DNA of 64,000 nt from Gnetum montanum (taxonomy: Eukaryota > Streptophyta > Gnetopsida > Gnetales > Gnetaceae). Each line of letters opens with the position of its first letter. Within the stretch, counting starts at the first letter, position 1. Below the pieces are notes generated by a model. That model made no database searches, was not told where the DNA came from, and saw only the letters and a list, made by a program, of their open reading frames with translations. Both the position numbers and the translations under genes were made by a program. The stretch lies in contig MNCI01034769.1 in assembly GCA_015680685.1 (NCBI GenBank), positions 215,384 to 279,383 on the forward strand, in the 5' to 3' direction. Positions 10,546 through 22,329 of the stretch are shown in pieces.

Positions 10546-13450
10546 CCTCGGTAGCCTCGAAACCTTGTTCAACCTAGTTGGAAGTGTCTGAAACCTCTGG
10601 ATATGGTTGTTCCATGCTAGGAAAAGGTTCATCCATGCTAGCTAGCATGGATCTAGTGTGGATGGGTGGGGGGATGATCAAAACTACTAAAATCGACCAC
10701 CCAATTACCATTTTTAGACTTTAAGATCCTTTGACAACTTTTGGAAGTCTAGAATGACCAAAAATAACCAAATTTTCTCATTTTAAACCTACTCCATATT
10801 GGTGAACCCCCCTCCATGCTACCTAGTATAGAGCTTGTGTGGTAGCCTAGGGGGTATGTAATAAAACCTAGTTTATGACCAAAAATGACCCTACTAGAAC
10901 TTTTTGGAGCCTCTAGATGCCTTAAAATTAATCCAAAATAGTACAAATCTAACATTTACCTCTCACCTACATTAGGACCACCATGCCCAATGTGGAGGAA
11001 GGAGAATTGATTACATGAGGCACCTTGGAGCCTCCAAACTAGTAAATCCTTATACTAAGTATCAATCATCAACATTGGTAATCCTGAAGGCTAACATGCA
11101 TGGTGGATTTGCTGTCAAAAGAGCCCAAGTATAAAATTTCCCTCTTTTCCATATTGGGGCCACCATGCCTAGTATGGAAGAAGAGGGATTGATTAAATGA
11201 GACATCTAAGAGCCTCCAAATTGGTGGATTTTGACACCAAATCTTGACCATCGACATTGAAAACCCTGAACGCTAGCATACATGGTTGATTTGCTATTAA
11301 AAGAGTTCAAATCTAAAATTTTTCATTATTCCATGCTAGGGCCACCATTCCCAACATGGAAATGAGGGGTTGATTACATGGGACACCTTGGAGCACCCAA
11401 AATATTGAATCTTAATATCAAGTATCAACCATCGACACAGACAACTTCGAAGGTTGACATGCATGGTCAATTAGTTATCAAAGAAGCATAGATATGACAT
11501 TATTAATTTATCCAAACTAGGAAAGACTTCTTCCATATTACCCAACATGGAAACAATGTGGATGTAGCTACAAAGATCCATGGTGAGTCTTAGATGCATT
11601 AAAACATCAAATTACCTTGTACTTGCACTAGAACATTGATGACTCTTCTGGAAGCCACTAGATTGCAAAAAATCAATAAAAATCAATCCCTATGGGTCTT
11701 TCATGCTAGGGAGAACCTCATCCATGCTAAGAGTTCTAGCCCAAGCATGGATGGAAGGGGATGAAGCTAGAACTATTAAAATTTGCATGAAAACTAACTT
11801 TCGGAAGTCAACAGAAAAAGCTTAAACTTGTCTCCCTTGGATTCTCCACATTGAGAGTCATCTCTTACACACTAGGAATCCTAGTCCCAATGTGGAATAA
11901 GAGGGGTAAGCTCAAAAACCATGCAATAAACCTTTAAATGACCAGATCTTGACCCTAGGCATCAACAATCATCACTGACAACCTTGAAGACATGCATGCA
12001 TAGTTAAAACTACCAAAAAATAGAGTCCCTTAGTTAGTCCACACTAGGAACCATATTTTCCATGCTAACCTACATGGAAGCAAAGGGGGAACATGAGGAG
12101 GACTCAAAAATGGCCCTTATACACCTCAAATAGACACTAGACATCCTTGTGTGCACTCTAAGACCATGTTTGGACCTTCTAGAGCCCTCAAACCCTATAA
12201 AAATTAATCCAAATAGCCAAAAAGTTATTTCCCTTGATCTTCCTCATTAAATTAATGATAGGAATCCCACATCTAGTGTAAAAAAATGGAGTAAGCCCAA
12301 ACACCAATTAGGAACACCCAAAACTGCCAAATTTTGACCTAAAATCCTAGCCCTTAACCCTAGTAACTTTGAAACCTAACATGCATAGTTAATTATGATA
12401 TAAATTTGCCTAGATCTAGGATTCTTATTTCATTCACACTGGAGAAGATCCCTTCCATGCTAGAAAGCATGAAAATATGGGTGTACATTTTCCTTACCAC
12501 TTTTGGTGGCAAGATGACACTCCCAAAGAGCAAAGTTCTACACAGGAGAAGCCTAGGACCTCATAGCCTTAAATGTGAACCCATTCAACTTCATTTTATT
12601 CTTTAAAACTCATTAACCACCATCTTCTATGATGAAGCAACTCCCCCATTGTGGAGATAGGGGGTAAAAGCTTATATTCCCTTAAACAACCTCTAAACAT
12701 GATTAAAATTAGCCAAAAATTTAGAAAATCATGATCTATAGCCCTAGGAGCCTTGAAACCTAGTTTATGTGCTCCCAAATAATCCCAAAATCATAGAACA
12801 AGTTCAATTCCATTCTTCCATGCTAGGGCCATAATGCCTAGCATGGAAAAGTGGAGAAGAAATTTTGACTTATTTTGGCACTTAAAATTGACTCAAATGG
12901 CCTCAAAACAAAGCTAGAGGATGCACAACTTCCACATCTGGGTTCTAGTCATCAATTTAACCTTGTTTGATCTTGTTTTATTTTGAATTTTAATCCTCCA
13001 TATTGATCCCCCTTGCATCAATGTTGGCGAGTGTGGAAACAAGGGGGTTAAGCTTGAAGACTTGATTTTTGGCCTTTTTTGACCTCCAAGTGCCCAATTT
13101 TGATAGATGTAGTCCTATGCTGCCTTGGGGAGGCCTTGGAACCTTGATTTCAACCATTTGGATGTCATGCAATCCAATTTCATTGGTTTTCATGCTGGGA
13201 CCACCTTGCATAGTGTGGATCCAACATGAAAATATTTTCAAGCTTAAAAGGAGAGTTCTAGGGTTGAAATTGATGCAAGAACTAGCACATTCCATTCATT
13301 GGTTAATTACATTGATATGCAAGTCATTGAAAGTTGAAAACTAACCAAAACAACCTTGGAAAACTATCTAGATGCTTCATCCATGTTGGAGGTCACCCCT
13401 TCCATGTTGGCCAACATGGAAACAAGGGGAGTCCAACATGGAAACCTTAA
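10546..13450 (+). repeat. Tandem array of ~185-bp units, each with a CCATG...CATGG hairpin
   Basis: About sixteen degenerate units can be followed by eye, with hairpin centres near 10641, 10820, 10985, 11165, 11345, 11540, 11720, 11890, 12062, 12255, 12460, 12645, 12832, 13015, 13205 and 13410. Each unit has the plan TTCCATGCTAGG, short spacer, CCTAGCATGGAA, then an AGGGG(T)TTAAGC/GATTACATG-type segment and a run ending in CCTTGGAGCC/CCTTGAAACC. Two hairpins are still perfect 22-nt palindromes (10631-10652, half ATCCATGCTAG; 13400-13421, half TTCCATGTTGG). One keeps 12-bp arms around a 9-nt loop (12816-12848). Several short open frames here are by-products of the repeat. Confidence 0.7.
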
Positions 13451-13839
13451 AACCCTTGCTTTTTCAGTCCAAACAGCTTGGAAATAGCCTATGTTGATGC
13501 CCAAACTCATTTAATAGCCTTGTAACTTGAAACCATGTCCCACTAAGTTCTGAAATTGGCAAAACCTAATCCTTTTTAACCTATATTAGCCAAGTTCCAC
13601 CATATGTAGCTTTTTTTTTTGCTTGATTTAGCCTTATTACATGATGTTTCAATTTGTTTTCTCAGCCTGGTGTTGCATTATTGACCTTCTTGACCTAGTA
13701 TGGCCTCTAAATATCCCTATATATTCTTTATTTGTCATATTATGATCTCATTTATCTCTATTTGGATTTTGATTGGTATCAAATTGTGGGGTTTGACATT
13801 CTCTAACCATCGTTTGACACCATGTGGCCATTGTCCATT

Positions 13840-13950
13840 AAGATTCCCAATTGGCATCATGGCCTACTAAGGCCTAAAAATAGCATTATGGCCCACCATG
13901 GCCTTAAATTGGCAATCCTATGGCTTGCTAAGGCCTAAAACTAGCAAAGT
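13840..13950 (+). repeat. CTAAGGCCTTAAACTGG-type repeat cluster 2 (G1)
   Basis: Three units with CATGGCCTACTAAGGCCTA, ATGGCCCACCATGGCCTTAA and TATGGCTTGCTAAGGCCTA, each followed by AAA(A/T)(C/T)(T/A)(G/A)GCA. Same module as 10081-10260. Confidence 0.65.
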
Positions 13951-14105
13951 ATAATCATAGTTGATCATGTTTGACCTTATACTACCCTTAGTAACATTCA
14001 TTGACAATGCTTTAACCTATTGTAGCATCATTTTAATTTGTTTAGATCCACTTTAAGCATTATTATTAATGCATTTTTACGTTATTTAATAGATTTTTTA
14101 CATAG

Positions 14106-14138
14106 GTACCACTTGATGTGCTTATTTTTTTATGCAGA
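14106..14138 (+). promoter_or_regulatory. Candidate 3' splice acceptor in G1 non-coding region
   Basis: A pyrimidine-rich run ends TTTTTTTATGCAG at 14137 and is followed by ATGAAGCTAGGAGGATGAGG. G2 has the same arrangement at 63961-63996 (CCTTGTTTCCTTGCAG then ATGCGCTTGCAGGATGA). Conservation of acceptor plus downstream ATG in two diverged elements suggests an intron spanning the repeats after gag-protease. No donor was fixed. Confidence 0.4.
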
Positions 14139-14594
14139 TGAAGCTAGGAGGATGAGGAAGCAAACTTGACTAACCTTAAAGCCTCAGTAAACCCTTCTCG
14201 TGATGTTGACCAAGTTGACCTTATGTACCCAAACATTGGGCCTTGAAACCATTGCACTATATAGCCATAATATCTTGATGTAGTGACCATTAACCTTAAA
14301 TTTAGAAACATCACAGAGGGTTCCTTACCCAAAATTCCCATCAAGACCACAATGGTGAGGAGAAAACGCGTGAAACCAAGTTTCTTACTAGAAATTAAGC
14401 CTGATCATGACTAGATGAAACCCTTGTTATTTAATAGTAAAGCCATCATATAGCCCTAATTATATCTAACACTCACATATTTTCTTATAGTGTTGTTTAT
14501 CATTTTTGATAGGTTGCAATAGATGACTGATGTTAACAACTTTGATGATCTATAATAAGTGAGCATGTATAACATCTTATGCATGATAGAAAAG

Positions 14595-14720
14595 CATTAC
14601 CAAGGTCTACTAAAGGCCTTAAACTAGCACCATGGTCTATTATGACCTTAAATTGGTACCACAGCTTGCCAAGACGTTAAATTGGTATCATGACCCACCA
14701 TGGCCTTAAACTGGCAACAT
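14595..14720 (+). repeat. CTAAGGCCTTAAACTGG-type repeat cluster 3 (G1)
   Basis: Four short units with the core (A/G)CC(A/T)(A/C)(G/C)...CTTAAACTGGCA or CTTAAATTGGTA. Mutated version of the module at 10081. Confidence 0.6.
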
Positions 14721-15854
14721 TCATGACCTAGGTAGCTTTGTTTTATCATTTGATATGACTTGTATGTATTATAATGTTATAACATGATCAATTTGCTTGG
14801 TTTTCTTGTCCTCTTGGAGTTGTATTCACAAGATAAAGCCTGGAGCCATGGAAAAGATGCAACTCATTGTGGAAGCAAGTCATCATGTGACCTCAATGTG
14901 TAAGATTTGGTGAGCTTTTCTCATTGTGGCAAAGGTACTTGCACCATTTCCCTCCATTTAACATCACTTCTTAAGCCTAGCCCCATAGCTTGATTATAAC
15001 CTTCCATACCTTGGGAAATGATGTTAAGCTATGTTTACCACTCATCCACTATATCCATGTGATATCTCCTCATCATGCTTCATCCCAAAGTCCACTTGAA
15101 CCGAACATAGCTCATTCAATGGAAAAACTATTAAGTCCATCAAGCATAACTAGTTTCATGGGAAAACCAAATCCATTGAGTGTAGTGCAACTCATTCAAT
15201 GGGAAAACTATGTCAAACCAGTCCTAGCAATGAGACCTAATGAAGGTATCATCCCTCAAAAAAAATAGAGAGAGAGAGAAAGCAAACTACCAAGGGGTAG
15301 AATAGCCAATCAAGCCTTAGAGCCAAATGGCCAAAGAAATCATGGAGTGAAGTGATTGGATCCTCAAACGCATTTGTTAAGCAATCAACACATGTCAATG
15401 TCACACTATAGCCATGATGACAACACTTAGAATGCATTGATTAGCCTCCATGACCATCTCCCTAATGACCATTACCACCATCTCATCATAGTCCTATCCC
15501 ATCATCCCAAGCACTCTTTAGAATGGTTTAACATGAATGAATCAAGCATGAAGAGTGAATAATAGTTGTGGACCTATAGTGGTGTTTTTTATTCTTTATC
15601 AGTGCCTCTCAAGCTAATCCTCTATATACCAACAAAAAGAGGCTAATGAAGCACCACCAACTTTATATGTTATAACCTTTCTAATCACATCCTCATGAAA
15701 CCCAAGGCAAAACTTCATTGTAAATGTGAAGGTTGTAACCAATGGGGGAAAGTCTCACATATTTCATACTTTTAGGACTGAAAAATGCTTCATAAGTGGT
15801 CAAAGACTCATTCCTCTAGTGAATAGAGTCACCTAATGTCTATATTTGGACTTT
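14721..15854 (+). other. G1 3' untranslated region without recognisable genes
   Basis: About 1.1 kb. It holds the repeated word CTCATTCAATGG(G/A)AAAACTA at 15112-15131 and 15191-15210 and an AG-rich run near 15267-15282. No coding similarity was seen on either strand, in particular no RT or integrase motif. Confidence 0.5.
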
Positions 15855-15866
15855 GGAGGGGGGCAC
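15853..15866 (+). other. G1 polypurine tract candidate
   Basis: TTTGGAGGGGGGCAC lies about 36 bp before the first base shared by both LTRs (15903). A polypurine tract should abut the LTR, so the 3' LTR may really begin near TGCC at 15874, which would mean that the 5' LTR lost its first ~30 bp. Confidence 0.5.
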
Positions 15867-15902
15867 TTAAAAATGCCTTTTGAAATGCCAAAAATGACAA
15901 CT

Positions 15903-17037
15903 TGATGGGTTTTATAAGGGGTACACACTTTCTATGCTAACAAACTTCTACAAGGAGGTAATCCAACATGGAGGAGTATAGGGGAGTAAATCTCACCTAC
16001 CCCTAGCATGGAGAGGAGGGTAACTTAGCTTGGAGGGGTTTGACCTTCATCCCCAGCATTGATCTCTCATCCCCCTTAGTGTTGACACTCTTTCCTTAGT
16101 GTGGAGGGGTTAGACAAAATGAAGGGATCAACCATCTAGAATTCATGGAGGTAAAGATCACCTACCCCTAGCTAGGATGCATGGGGATGGATCTCAGCTA
16201 CCTCCAACATGGGAGATCCCTCCCCCTTAGAGTGGAAGATCTACCCTAGCTTGGAATATTTTTTGTTAGTGTGAAAACTGTAGGCCCCCAATGTAGAAGC
16301 TTTATGGCCAAGATTTCAACATTGATACTCTTCCCCAAACATGGAGGGGTTAGCCAATGTGGATGCATGGGGTGGATCTCACCTACCCCACCTAAAACAT
16401 AATATAAATTTGTAGTAAAAATTAACACCAAAACTCTATATAAACCAACCCCAAACACCATTTTTAGGTAGGAACCCCTTTACACACACACACACACACA
16501 TTGACATGTTTGGGCAAGAATTTTTGCATTCAAGAGCTTTGAATACACATAAATCCTCTTGACCCTCTTTTTTTGTAATTGGTACCCCCATAGCCATTGC
16601 TACTCCCCCTTTATAACACCCCCTGCAAATTTGTTCAAGTAGTAGCAAAGATTCAAAAGCATTGAGAGTTGTGAAGCATTCGAATAATGGAGAAATAGAT
16701 TCCAAGCCCCCACTAATGTGATCCCCTCGCTACCCTAGACACATTTTTGCACACCTTTCTTAAAGCATTCTTTGTTTCTTTTAAAATGCATTTTATAGTT
16801 CTATTTGAGTGCAACATAGATTTATTTATTTCATTTTGGTGCATTTATTTTCTCAAATTTGTATTTTATTTTTATTTTTTCTACCCTCGTTTTGCATTTT
16901 CTAAGTTCTTGGATCACCTATTAGACTATCTAGGGCATCTTAAAACCCATATTTTCTCAAAGGCCCTAGGGATTTCTAGTTAAGTTGTTGCACTGAGATT
17001 TTTAGTATACTAGTGATTAAATTTTTTAGTCGCTACA
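15903..17037 (+). repeat. G1 3' LTR
   Basis: Direct copy of 4341-5530, with scattered transitions and small indels. It ends AGTCGCTACA against AGTAACTACA in the 5' copy. An AC-dinucleotide run (about 16485-16502) stands where the 5' LTR has a shorter ACACAT stretch. The downstream base run CCATGGG belongs to copy 1 of the deadenylase element. Confidence 0.8.
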
Positions 17038-17424
17038 CCATGGGTAGATCTAACTTCACCATTGTGTCCAGAAGGTTGAAATTTGTAGGAAATGACTCTT
17101 TATTCATTAAAAAAAGGCTTTTTAACTCAAAAGTTATGGCTTTTACAGTTTAGAATCATTGGCATGAAAAATGAGATTTCTCGAGAGATCACCCATCCTA
17201 GTTCTACTTTAGGATGAGCATACTTAATTATAGAATTCTTATCTCACCTACTACCAACACGTCAAATCTTTATTTTTTTTGAATTTTTTTCTTGCATTCC
17301 TAATTTTAAACCACCATTTTAATGGTTAGAGATTTAAATTCTCTATTATTGAAGGAAATATGAAAATTTTCCATCAATTAATGAAAATTTTTTATTCTTT
17401 TGTTAGTTGAAGGAAAAATCAAAA

Positions 17425-17680
17425 GCATTGGAAGGGGGTAAGGTGCTGAAAGAGGCCATTATGGATGGCATTATTATTGACTGCAAAGCACTAGAAGGGG
17501 CTATTATGGATAGTGCCTTTAGTGTCCATGAAGAATTAAAGGGGACTATTATGAATGGTATCATTGGTGTTGATAGAGTGCCAAAAGGGATCATTATGAA
17601 GAATGTTGTCAATGTTTGTAGAGCACTAGAAGGGACCATTATGGATGGTGGAATTGGTATCCATGGGCACTGTTGGGGAT
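17425..17680 (+). repeat. 45-bp minisatellite, copy 1 leader
   Basis: Five to six units of 45 bp with the core (A/G)GGGACCATTATGGATGG and a GTGTCCATGGAGCA-like end. Because 45 is a multiple of three, a plus-strand frame reads through as 15-residue units such as RALEGTIMDGGIGIH. The same array stands at the same place in copy 2 (22330-22560) and in the chromovirus leader (43565-43905). Confidence 0.75.
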
Positions 17681-19482
17681 GAAAATCATGGTGGATTTTT
17701 CGATGATGGTGGAGATGATGGCAGTCAATGGTGGTAGCAATAGTTGCACAAGTGCTGGAAAAAATAAGCAGCAAGTAGTGAAAGACATGGTGAGGGTTTT
17801 GGCAAAAAAATTTAGAGGTAGTAAGAATGAACAATGAGGGTTTTCATAGATTTTAGAGGAAAGGGTTTTGGTTAGTGGTAAGGATACAAATAGTCTAGGG
17901 TAGCAAGTGGTTGCAAGGAAATGATGTGAGCGACAAGGAAACAGTAGTAGGGCATCTACATGAGTGATGGTCATAGAAGGGTTGCGTGGCCTACGTAATG
18001 TGACCTTGATGAGCGATAAGGACACAAAAAAAATCATTGTAATGAAGGATGCAGATCATGGTGGAGAGCAATGGTGGGGTGCAGCAATAAGCAACAAGCA
18101 TTTACAGAGGAGTGACGGTCCTATGGCAATGGCCAAGGGAGGCGAACGATGGTGGCAATAGGTAGAATAGGGGCTCCATGACCCATATGGGGCCTACATG
18201 GTCCCTGTAGGGCTAGCATGGCCCCTACAATGCTTGTGCAGCCCTTGTAGGGCCTGTGCATTATGAAATTTTTTTTATATAATTATTATTGTTATTATTA
18301 TTATATTAATTTTTATATGTTATATATATTTTATTTAATTAATTATTTTTAAAATGGATTTTTAAATTGAGAAGGGGTCAAGGTTTGAAGCTAAGACCTC
18401 CTTCTCTCCCTTGTTTTTTTAATTAATTTATTTATTTTTATAGTGGAAAAGGCTATGGGACCATAGGAATGATGAGTTGCGATAGAAGAGGATGGCAAGC
18501 ATCGACTGAGGGTAACAATGAGCAATAAGATGATGATAATGCTATAAGTGTGGTTGGGGAAAGTATCATGGTAGCATCAAGAGAGGGTAGTACAACCTAC
18601 AAATTTTTTAAAACTTATTATTATTATTTTATTCCATTGGTTGAATGGTTGATATGATGGTTTAGTTGATGATAGGGTGGGGCTTCGGTATGGGTAAACA
18701 ATGATTTTAGGTTTAATTCTTGATCCTAAATTTTTAAGCTTTTTTATTATTATTTTAATAATAATTTAATCATTTAATATTATATTTATGCATGCATAAT
18801 AAGAAACTTAAAAAAATGATATCTCTCAAATTGTAAGTTTGATCAAGACAAAATTTGTATTGTTGGAATTATCTCAATGAGCACTATGAAATGGACATAG
18901 GCTTATGGTTCAAAAATGAAGTTGAATTTTTCAATATTTTGAAAGGTTCAACTAGCTTATTCTATCAAAGAAACATTACCAAGCTGATGTATGAAAGACA
19001 TGATGACTTATAAATGTCCCTAAGTTACTTTTAAATGATATGCCAAGTTAAAAGTGGTTAAACATTTAGGATAATAAGTTTCAACAAAACAAGATCAATA
19101 TAGATAATGGTTACTAACTTTTTGGGAGAAAATTAATAGTGACATTAATTAATTAATATTTATAGTATTTAGATTGGTACGAGTTACTTGGACTAGTGTA
19201 TCCTTGTCTTACCAACATCTCTTACAATTGATGAATTTTGATGAGGCATAATCATATCTTCATTGATCAATGATATCCATGAAAGAATTTTGTTGGTTGG
19301 TGGGATCTATGTCTTTTGTAGATTATTGATTTATTGTTCATGAAATCAATGAAAAAATTATCTTCTAGCTTACATCTAGTATATTTGGTGATGATCAATG
19401 ACTTTCCTATGTCATGGTTTCATAGTTCATTATCATGTCCACATTGTAGTTAGCCCATGGTTTTGAATGGTCCTTGAGTCAT

Positions 19483-19499
19483 GGTTTGCTTTGATACCA
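19483..19499 (-). other. Primer-binding site, initiator-Met type, copy 1
   Basis: The minus strand reads TGGTATCAAAGCAAACC two bases inside the LTR that starts at 19502. This is the initiator tRNA-Met class of primer site (canonical TGGTATCAGAGC; family knowledge). The same site occurs at 24339-24355 and 47098-47114 with the same 2-nt spacing. Confidence 0.75.
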
Positions 19500-19501
19500 A
19501 T

Positions 19502-20072
19502 TGTGACATCTCATCCCAAAATTTAATGGAAAATTGTAAATATATGTTATATTAGACATTATACATAAGAAGACTATATACCAAATATCAAATATATGTA
19601 ACATTCAACATTATGCATAGGAAGATAATAATAGGAAAAATGTAAAAAGAGAAAGGAAAGAATGCTTTATTGATATGAATAGTTTATATAGGTCATGCTC
19701 TGAGAGTGTTCCTTAGGATTTTCTTCCTTTAGCATCTATACCCTTAGAGGAAATTTAGCACTACTACAACGATTAGGCCTATAACTCGCTAGAAGAGATG
19801 GCTAGTCCACTTCTTGTCCCACTTCACTTGACTTCTGTGACTTGTCTGTATTGGCTCTACCACTCCATGGTTAGCATGAACTCTAAGCTTGGGTATAAAT
19901 GTGTTAGGTTAAATCTCCAAAGGTTACCTCAAAAGTCACTTTTGTTATTACAATGCACTCTTTTAGGTCTTAATTACAACTACCATTTCGGGTATTGTTA
20001 GAATAACAATAATACTTGTTATGAAGATGCACCATCTTTATTATGCAACAACATCATTTGGAAATTAGGACA
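19502..20072 (-). repeat. LTR1, shared by copies 1 and 2
   Basis: Plus-strand ends are TGTGACATC and TTAGGACA. It is 571 bp long and highly similar to 24358-24928. On the minus strand the element starts TGTCCTAATTTCC. AATATATGTTATATT and TTTATTGATATGAAT words near 19540 and 19668 are shared with LTR2. Confidence 0.75.
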
Positions 20073-20078
20073 TGACTA

Positions 20079-20098
20079 TCTACCTCCCTTAGGTTTTT
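20079..20098 (-). other. Polypurine tract, copy 2
   Basis: The plus strand reads ATCTACCTCCCTTAGG; on the minus strand this gives CCTAAGGGAGGTAGAT just upstream of the 3' LTR start. Position and composition fit the plus-strand primer of an LTR retrotransposon. Confidence 0.55.
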
Positions 20099-20109
20099 CT
20101 TGTCCTCAA

Positions 20110-21425
20110 ATGATTCCATGTTCAGTATCTTTTTCTAGCTCTAATACTTCTATTATGATCTTGTGCTTTAATAATTTAATCTCTCCTTTGAACTTGAAGT
20201 CTTTTCTTTCTTATTCTTATGAATTGATGGAAGTAATTGTAATTCTACAATAAGTGGTATATGATTGGATGGCCTTGTTTGGAATGGAAGGGCTAAATCT
20301 TGATTCTTCTCCACTTCTTCTTTAGAAATTAACTCTAGTAATTTGGTAACTTGGAAGAATTAGACATTGTACCAAATATAATCCAAAGTCTCAATGAAGA
20401 ACATTGTTGATCCATCCTCATTATTCATAGTAGAGTAATTGGTAAACTATGGTTCTTGATAAACATCATCTATTTTTGAATTTTGGAATTTGATTTATCT
20501 ATTGAAGATTCAAAATAAGTTGAATATGAACTAGATAATGAAATTGCATGTTGAATTGATGGAAACATCTTCATTAAATTAGGCTCATTTTCTAAGCATA
20601 CCTTTACACATCCATAATTTAAGGATTAATAGACACTACTTCTAATTATTGCATTGAAATCTCCATAAAGAATAAATGGAACTAGATTAGTGTAATTTAG
20701 GGATAACTTATTCTTCAAACTTTCTACTATTTTCTTAATCAAGGATGCTCCTTGACATAGTATAACATTTGAACATGTTGGTTTGGTAATTAAATGTGTG
20801 TTAACCATGCAGATACACCTTCTTGATAGATAAGCTTTTAGAATCACTGCCAAGGGTATGTGATTTTTCTATAATTTTGACTATTCTTTCTTTCCCATCA
20901 CTTGAAGTTCTGGAATTTCAAAAATCATATTTTTGGAACTCCATTCAAATCTTTATATTAATTCAAACTTTCCTTCTTTATAAAATATTGAACAACCATC
21001 CATGTTGTGAATTTTGCAATAGGATAATCTGTATGGTCCAAAAGAAGAACTTCTACAAGAACCTTCATACTTATAAATACCTTTGTATCCCATCTTTTTC
21101 AAGTTTGGTTGGAATTGGTATAGAAATTTCTATGGAAAGACTTCTTGTAGACATAAAAAATCAACATCAAATTCTTGTAACTATACTAAGATCTATGGGT
21201 ATTTATATTCGTGCAAATCCAAGGCCCATGGTGAACATAGTGGATGTTGTTTCTCATTCACTAGAGATCTTGCAACTTTATTGGAAACTTTATGATATCA
21301 TATTGCAACTTTATAGGAAACATTTCATATTGCAACTTTCATTTTCGTTCTTAGATTCTCTTCAAGATCATGTCTCTTCATAGATATCATACATATTTTT
21401 GAAATAAGATTATGATTCTCCATGT
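20110..21425 (-). pseudogene. Captured CCR4/Angel-type poly(A) deadenylase (EEP domain), copy 2
   Basis: Minus strand from about 21421 to 20110. Motifs in order: MKVAI (start of EEP fold), EKQHPLCSPWALDL, DFLCLQEV (catalytic Glu kept, better preserved than in copy 1), MGYKGIYKYE, MDGCSIFYKEGKFELI, ICMVNTHLITKP, LCQGASLIKKI, VPFILYGDFN (active-site Asp and Asn), SSYSTYFESS. The C-terminal part is shifted out of frame, and the final Asp-His motif is lost. A short direct duplication (about 21275-21320) repeats the first strand. Copies 1 and 2 differ at many positions, so capture preceded their separation. As in copy 1, no introns interrupt the domain, and it lies in sense to the LTRs. The product would have been a nuclear-gene-derived exonuclease; today it is broken. 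Confidence 0.75.
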
Positions 21426-21904
21426 TGTTCTATCATATGTTTTGATTGCAAGATGAATTCAAATACATGTTCTTGATTATTGAAGATCATTTTGTTTTAT
21501 TAACTAATTCTCCAACTAATACATCAATTGAATTGATAAATCAAATAATTTACTACATTATCTAATTCTTAAAAATCTTTCTACCATCCTTAATAACACT
21601 ACCTCTAGTAGTGTAACTAATAACATTCCATAGTGATCTTAAGGCTATCTACAAAGATTAAGCACTAAATCTTAAGGTCTTAAAAGGTTAACTTTATAAA
21701 GCATAATTTATGATATCATTGAATTATTGGGTACCAAAATGATAAATATAACCTTACCATTGAGCTCAAAAGGATGAAAAATATTGGAAATGACTATTCA
21801 TATGTTGAAAATGAACATCGTATGTTCAAGTTATGCTAAAATTAAGCTTTTGAGGGTCTTGAGGTACTACATTGGCCAAAGGGTGAAAACTAATTTTTGT
21901 GGGT
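21426..21904 (-). other. Unassigned part of copy 2, absent from copy 1
   Basis: About 480 AT-rich bp between the deadenylase remnant and the conserved leader. The corresponding stretch is missing next to G1 in copy 1. No coding similarity was recognised; it may include the captured 5' UTR. Confidence 0.4.
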
Positions 21905-22329
21905 CCATGGGTCAAATCTAACTTTACCATTATGTCCAAAAGGTTGAAAAATATAGGAAATAGCTATTTTTTCATCAAAAAAGGCTTTTAAAATCAAAAG
22001 TTATAGCTTATGGAGTTCTAAACCATAGGCATAAAAAAATGAGATTTCTTGAGAGGTCACCCATCCTAGTTCTACTCTAGGACAAGCATGCTTAATTATG
22101 AAATTCTTATCTACATACTATGAATGCATTAAATCTTTTTTTAAAAAAATTTCATGTGTTCCTTATTTTAAACTACTTTTTTAATGGACAAAAATTTGAA
22201 TTTTCCATTAGTTGACAAAAATTTTAAATTTTTTCATTAATTAACAAAAAATTATGATTCTTTCATTAGCTGAAAAAAAAATTAGTAGTGTTGAAAGGGG
22301 CCATTATCAATGTCACCATTAGTGTCCAA

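Larger units (their letters stand above)
4341..17037 (+). mobile_element. G1: non-autonomous gag-protease LTR retrotransposon, 12.7 kb
   Basis: Two direct LTRs (4341-5530 and 15903-17037) bracket an internal region with a primer site (5537-5553), a decayed gag-protease gene (6399-10074), and about 5.8 kb of non-coding sequence built from repeats. No RT, RNase H or integrase motif was found on either strand of the internal part. This resembles the known classes of LTR elements that keep gag but lack pol (TR-GAG-like). It interrupts copy 1 of the deadenylase element. The flanks (ATGTT left, CCATG right) do not form a target duplication, and about 460 bp present in copy 2 (21445-21905) is missing at the left side. 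G2 at 56-64 kb is a relative. Confidence 0.8.
17038..19501 (-). mobile_element. Leader of deadenylase-carrying element, copy 1
   Basis: It aligns by eye along its length with 21905-24357 of copy 2 (shared words TCACCCATCCTAGTTCTACT, GATATCTCTCAAA and ACCTACAAATTTTTTAAAAC). On the minus strand it lies between the primer site (19483-19499) and the deadenylase. It holds a 45-bp minisatellite (17425-17680), GGGCTAGCATGGCCC words (about 18170-18260), and AT-rich tracts. Short frames on either strand come from the minisatellite. Confidence 0.65.

Noticed and set aside
12990-13344. Overlapping ~90-100 codon frames on both strands
   Set aside because: They fall on units of the G1 hairpin array, and neither matches a known family.
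17403-17834. 143-codon minus-strand frame rich in Ile/Pro/Ser
   Set aside because: Antisense reading of the 45-bp minisatellite, with a period of 15 residues.
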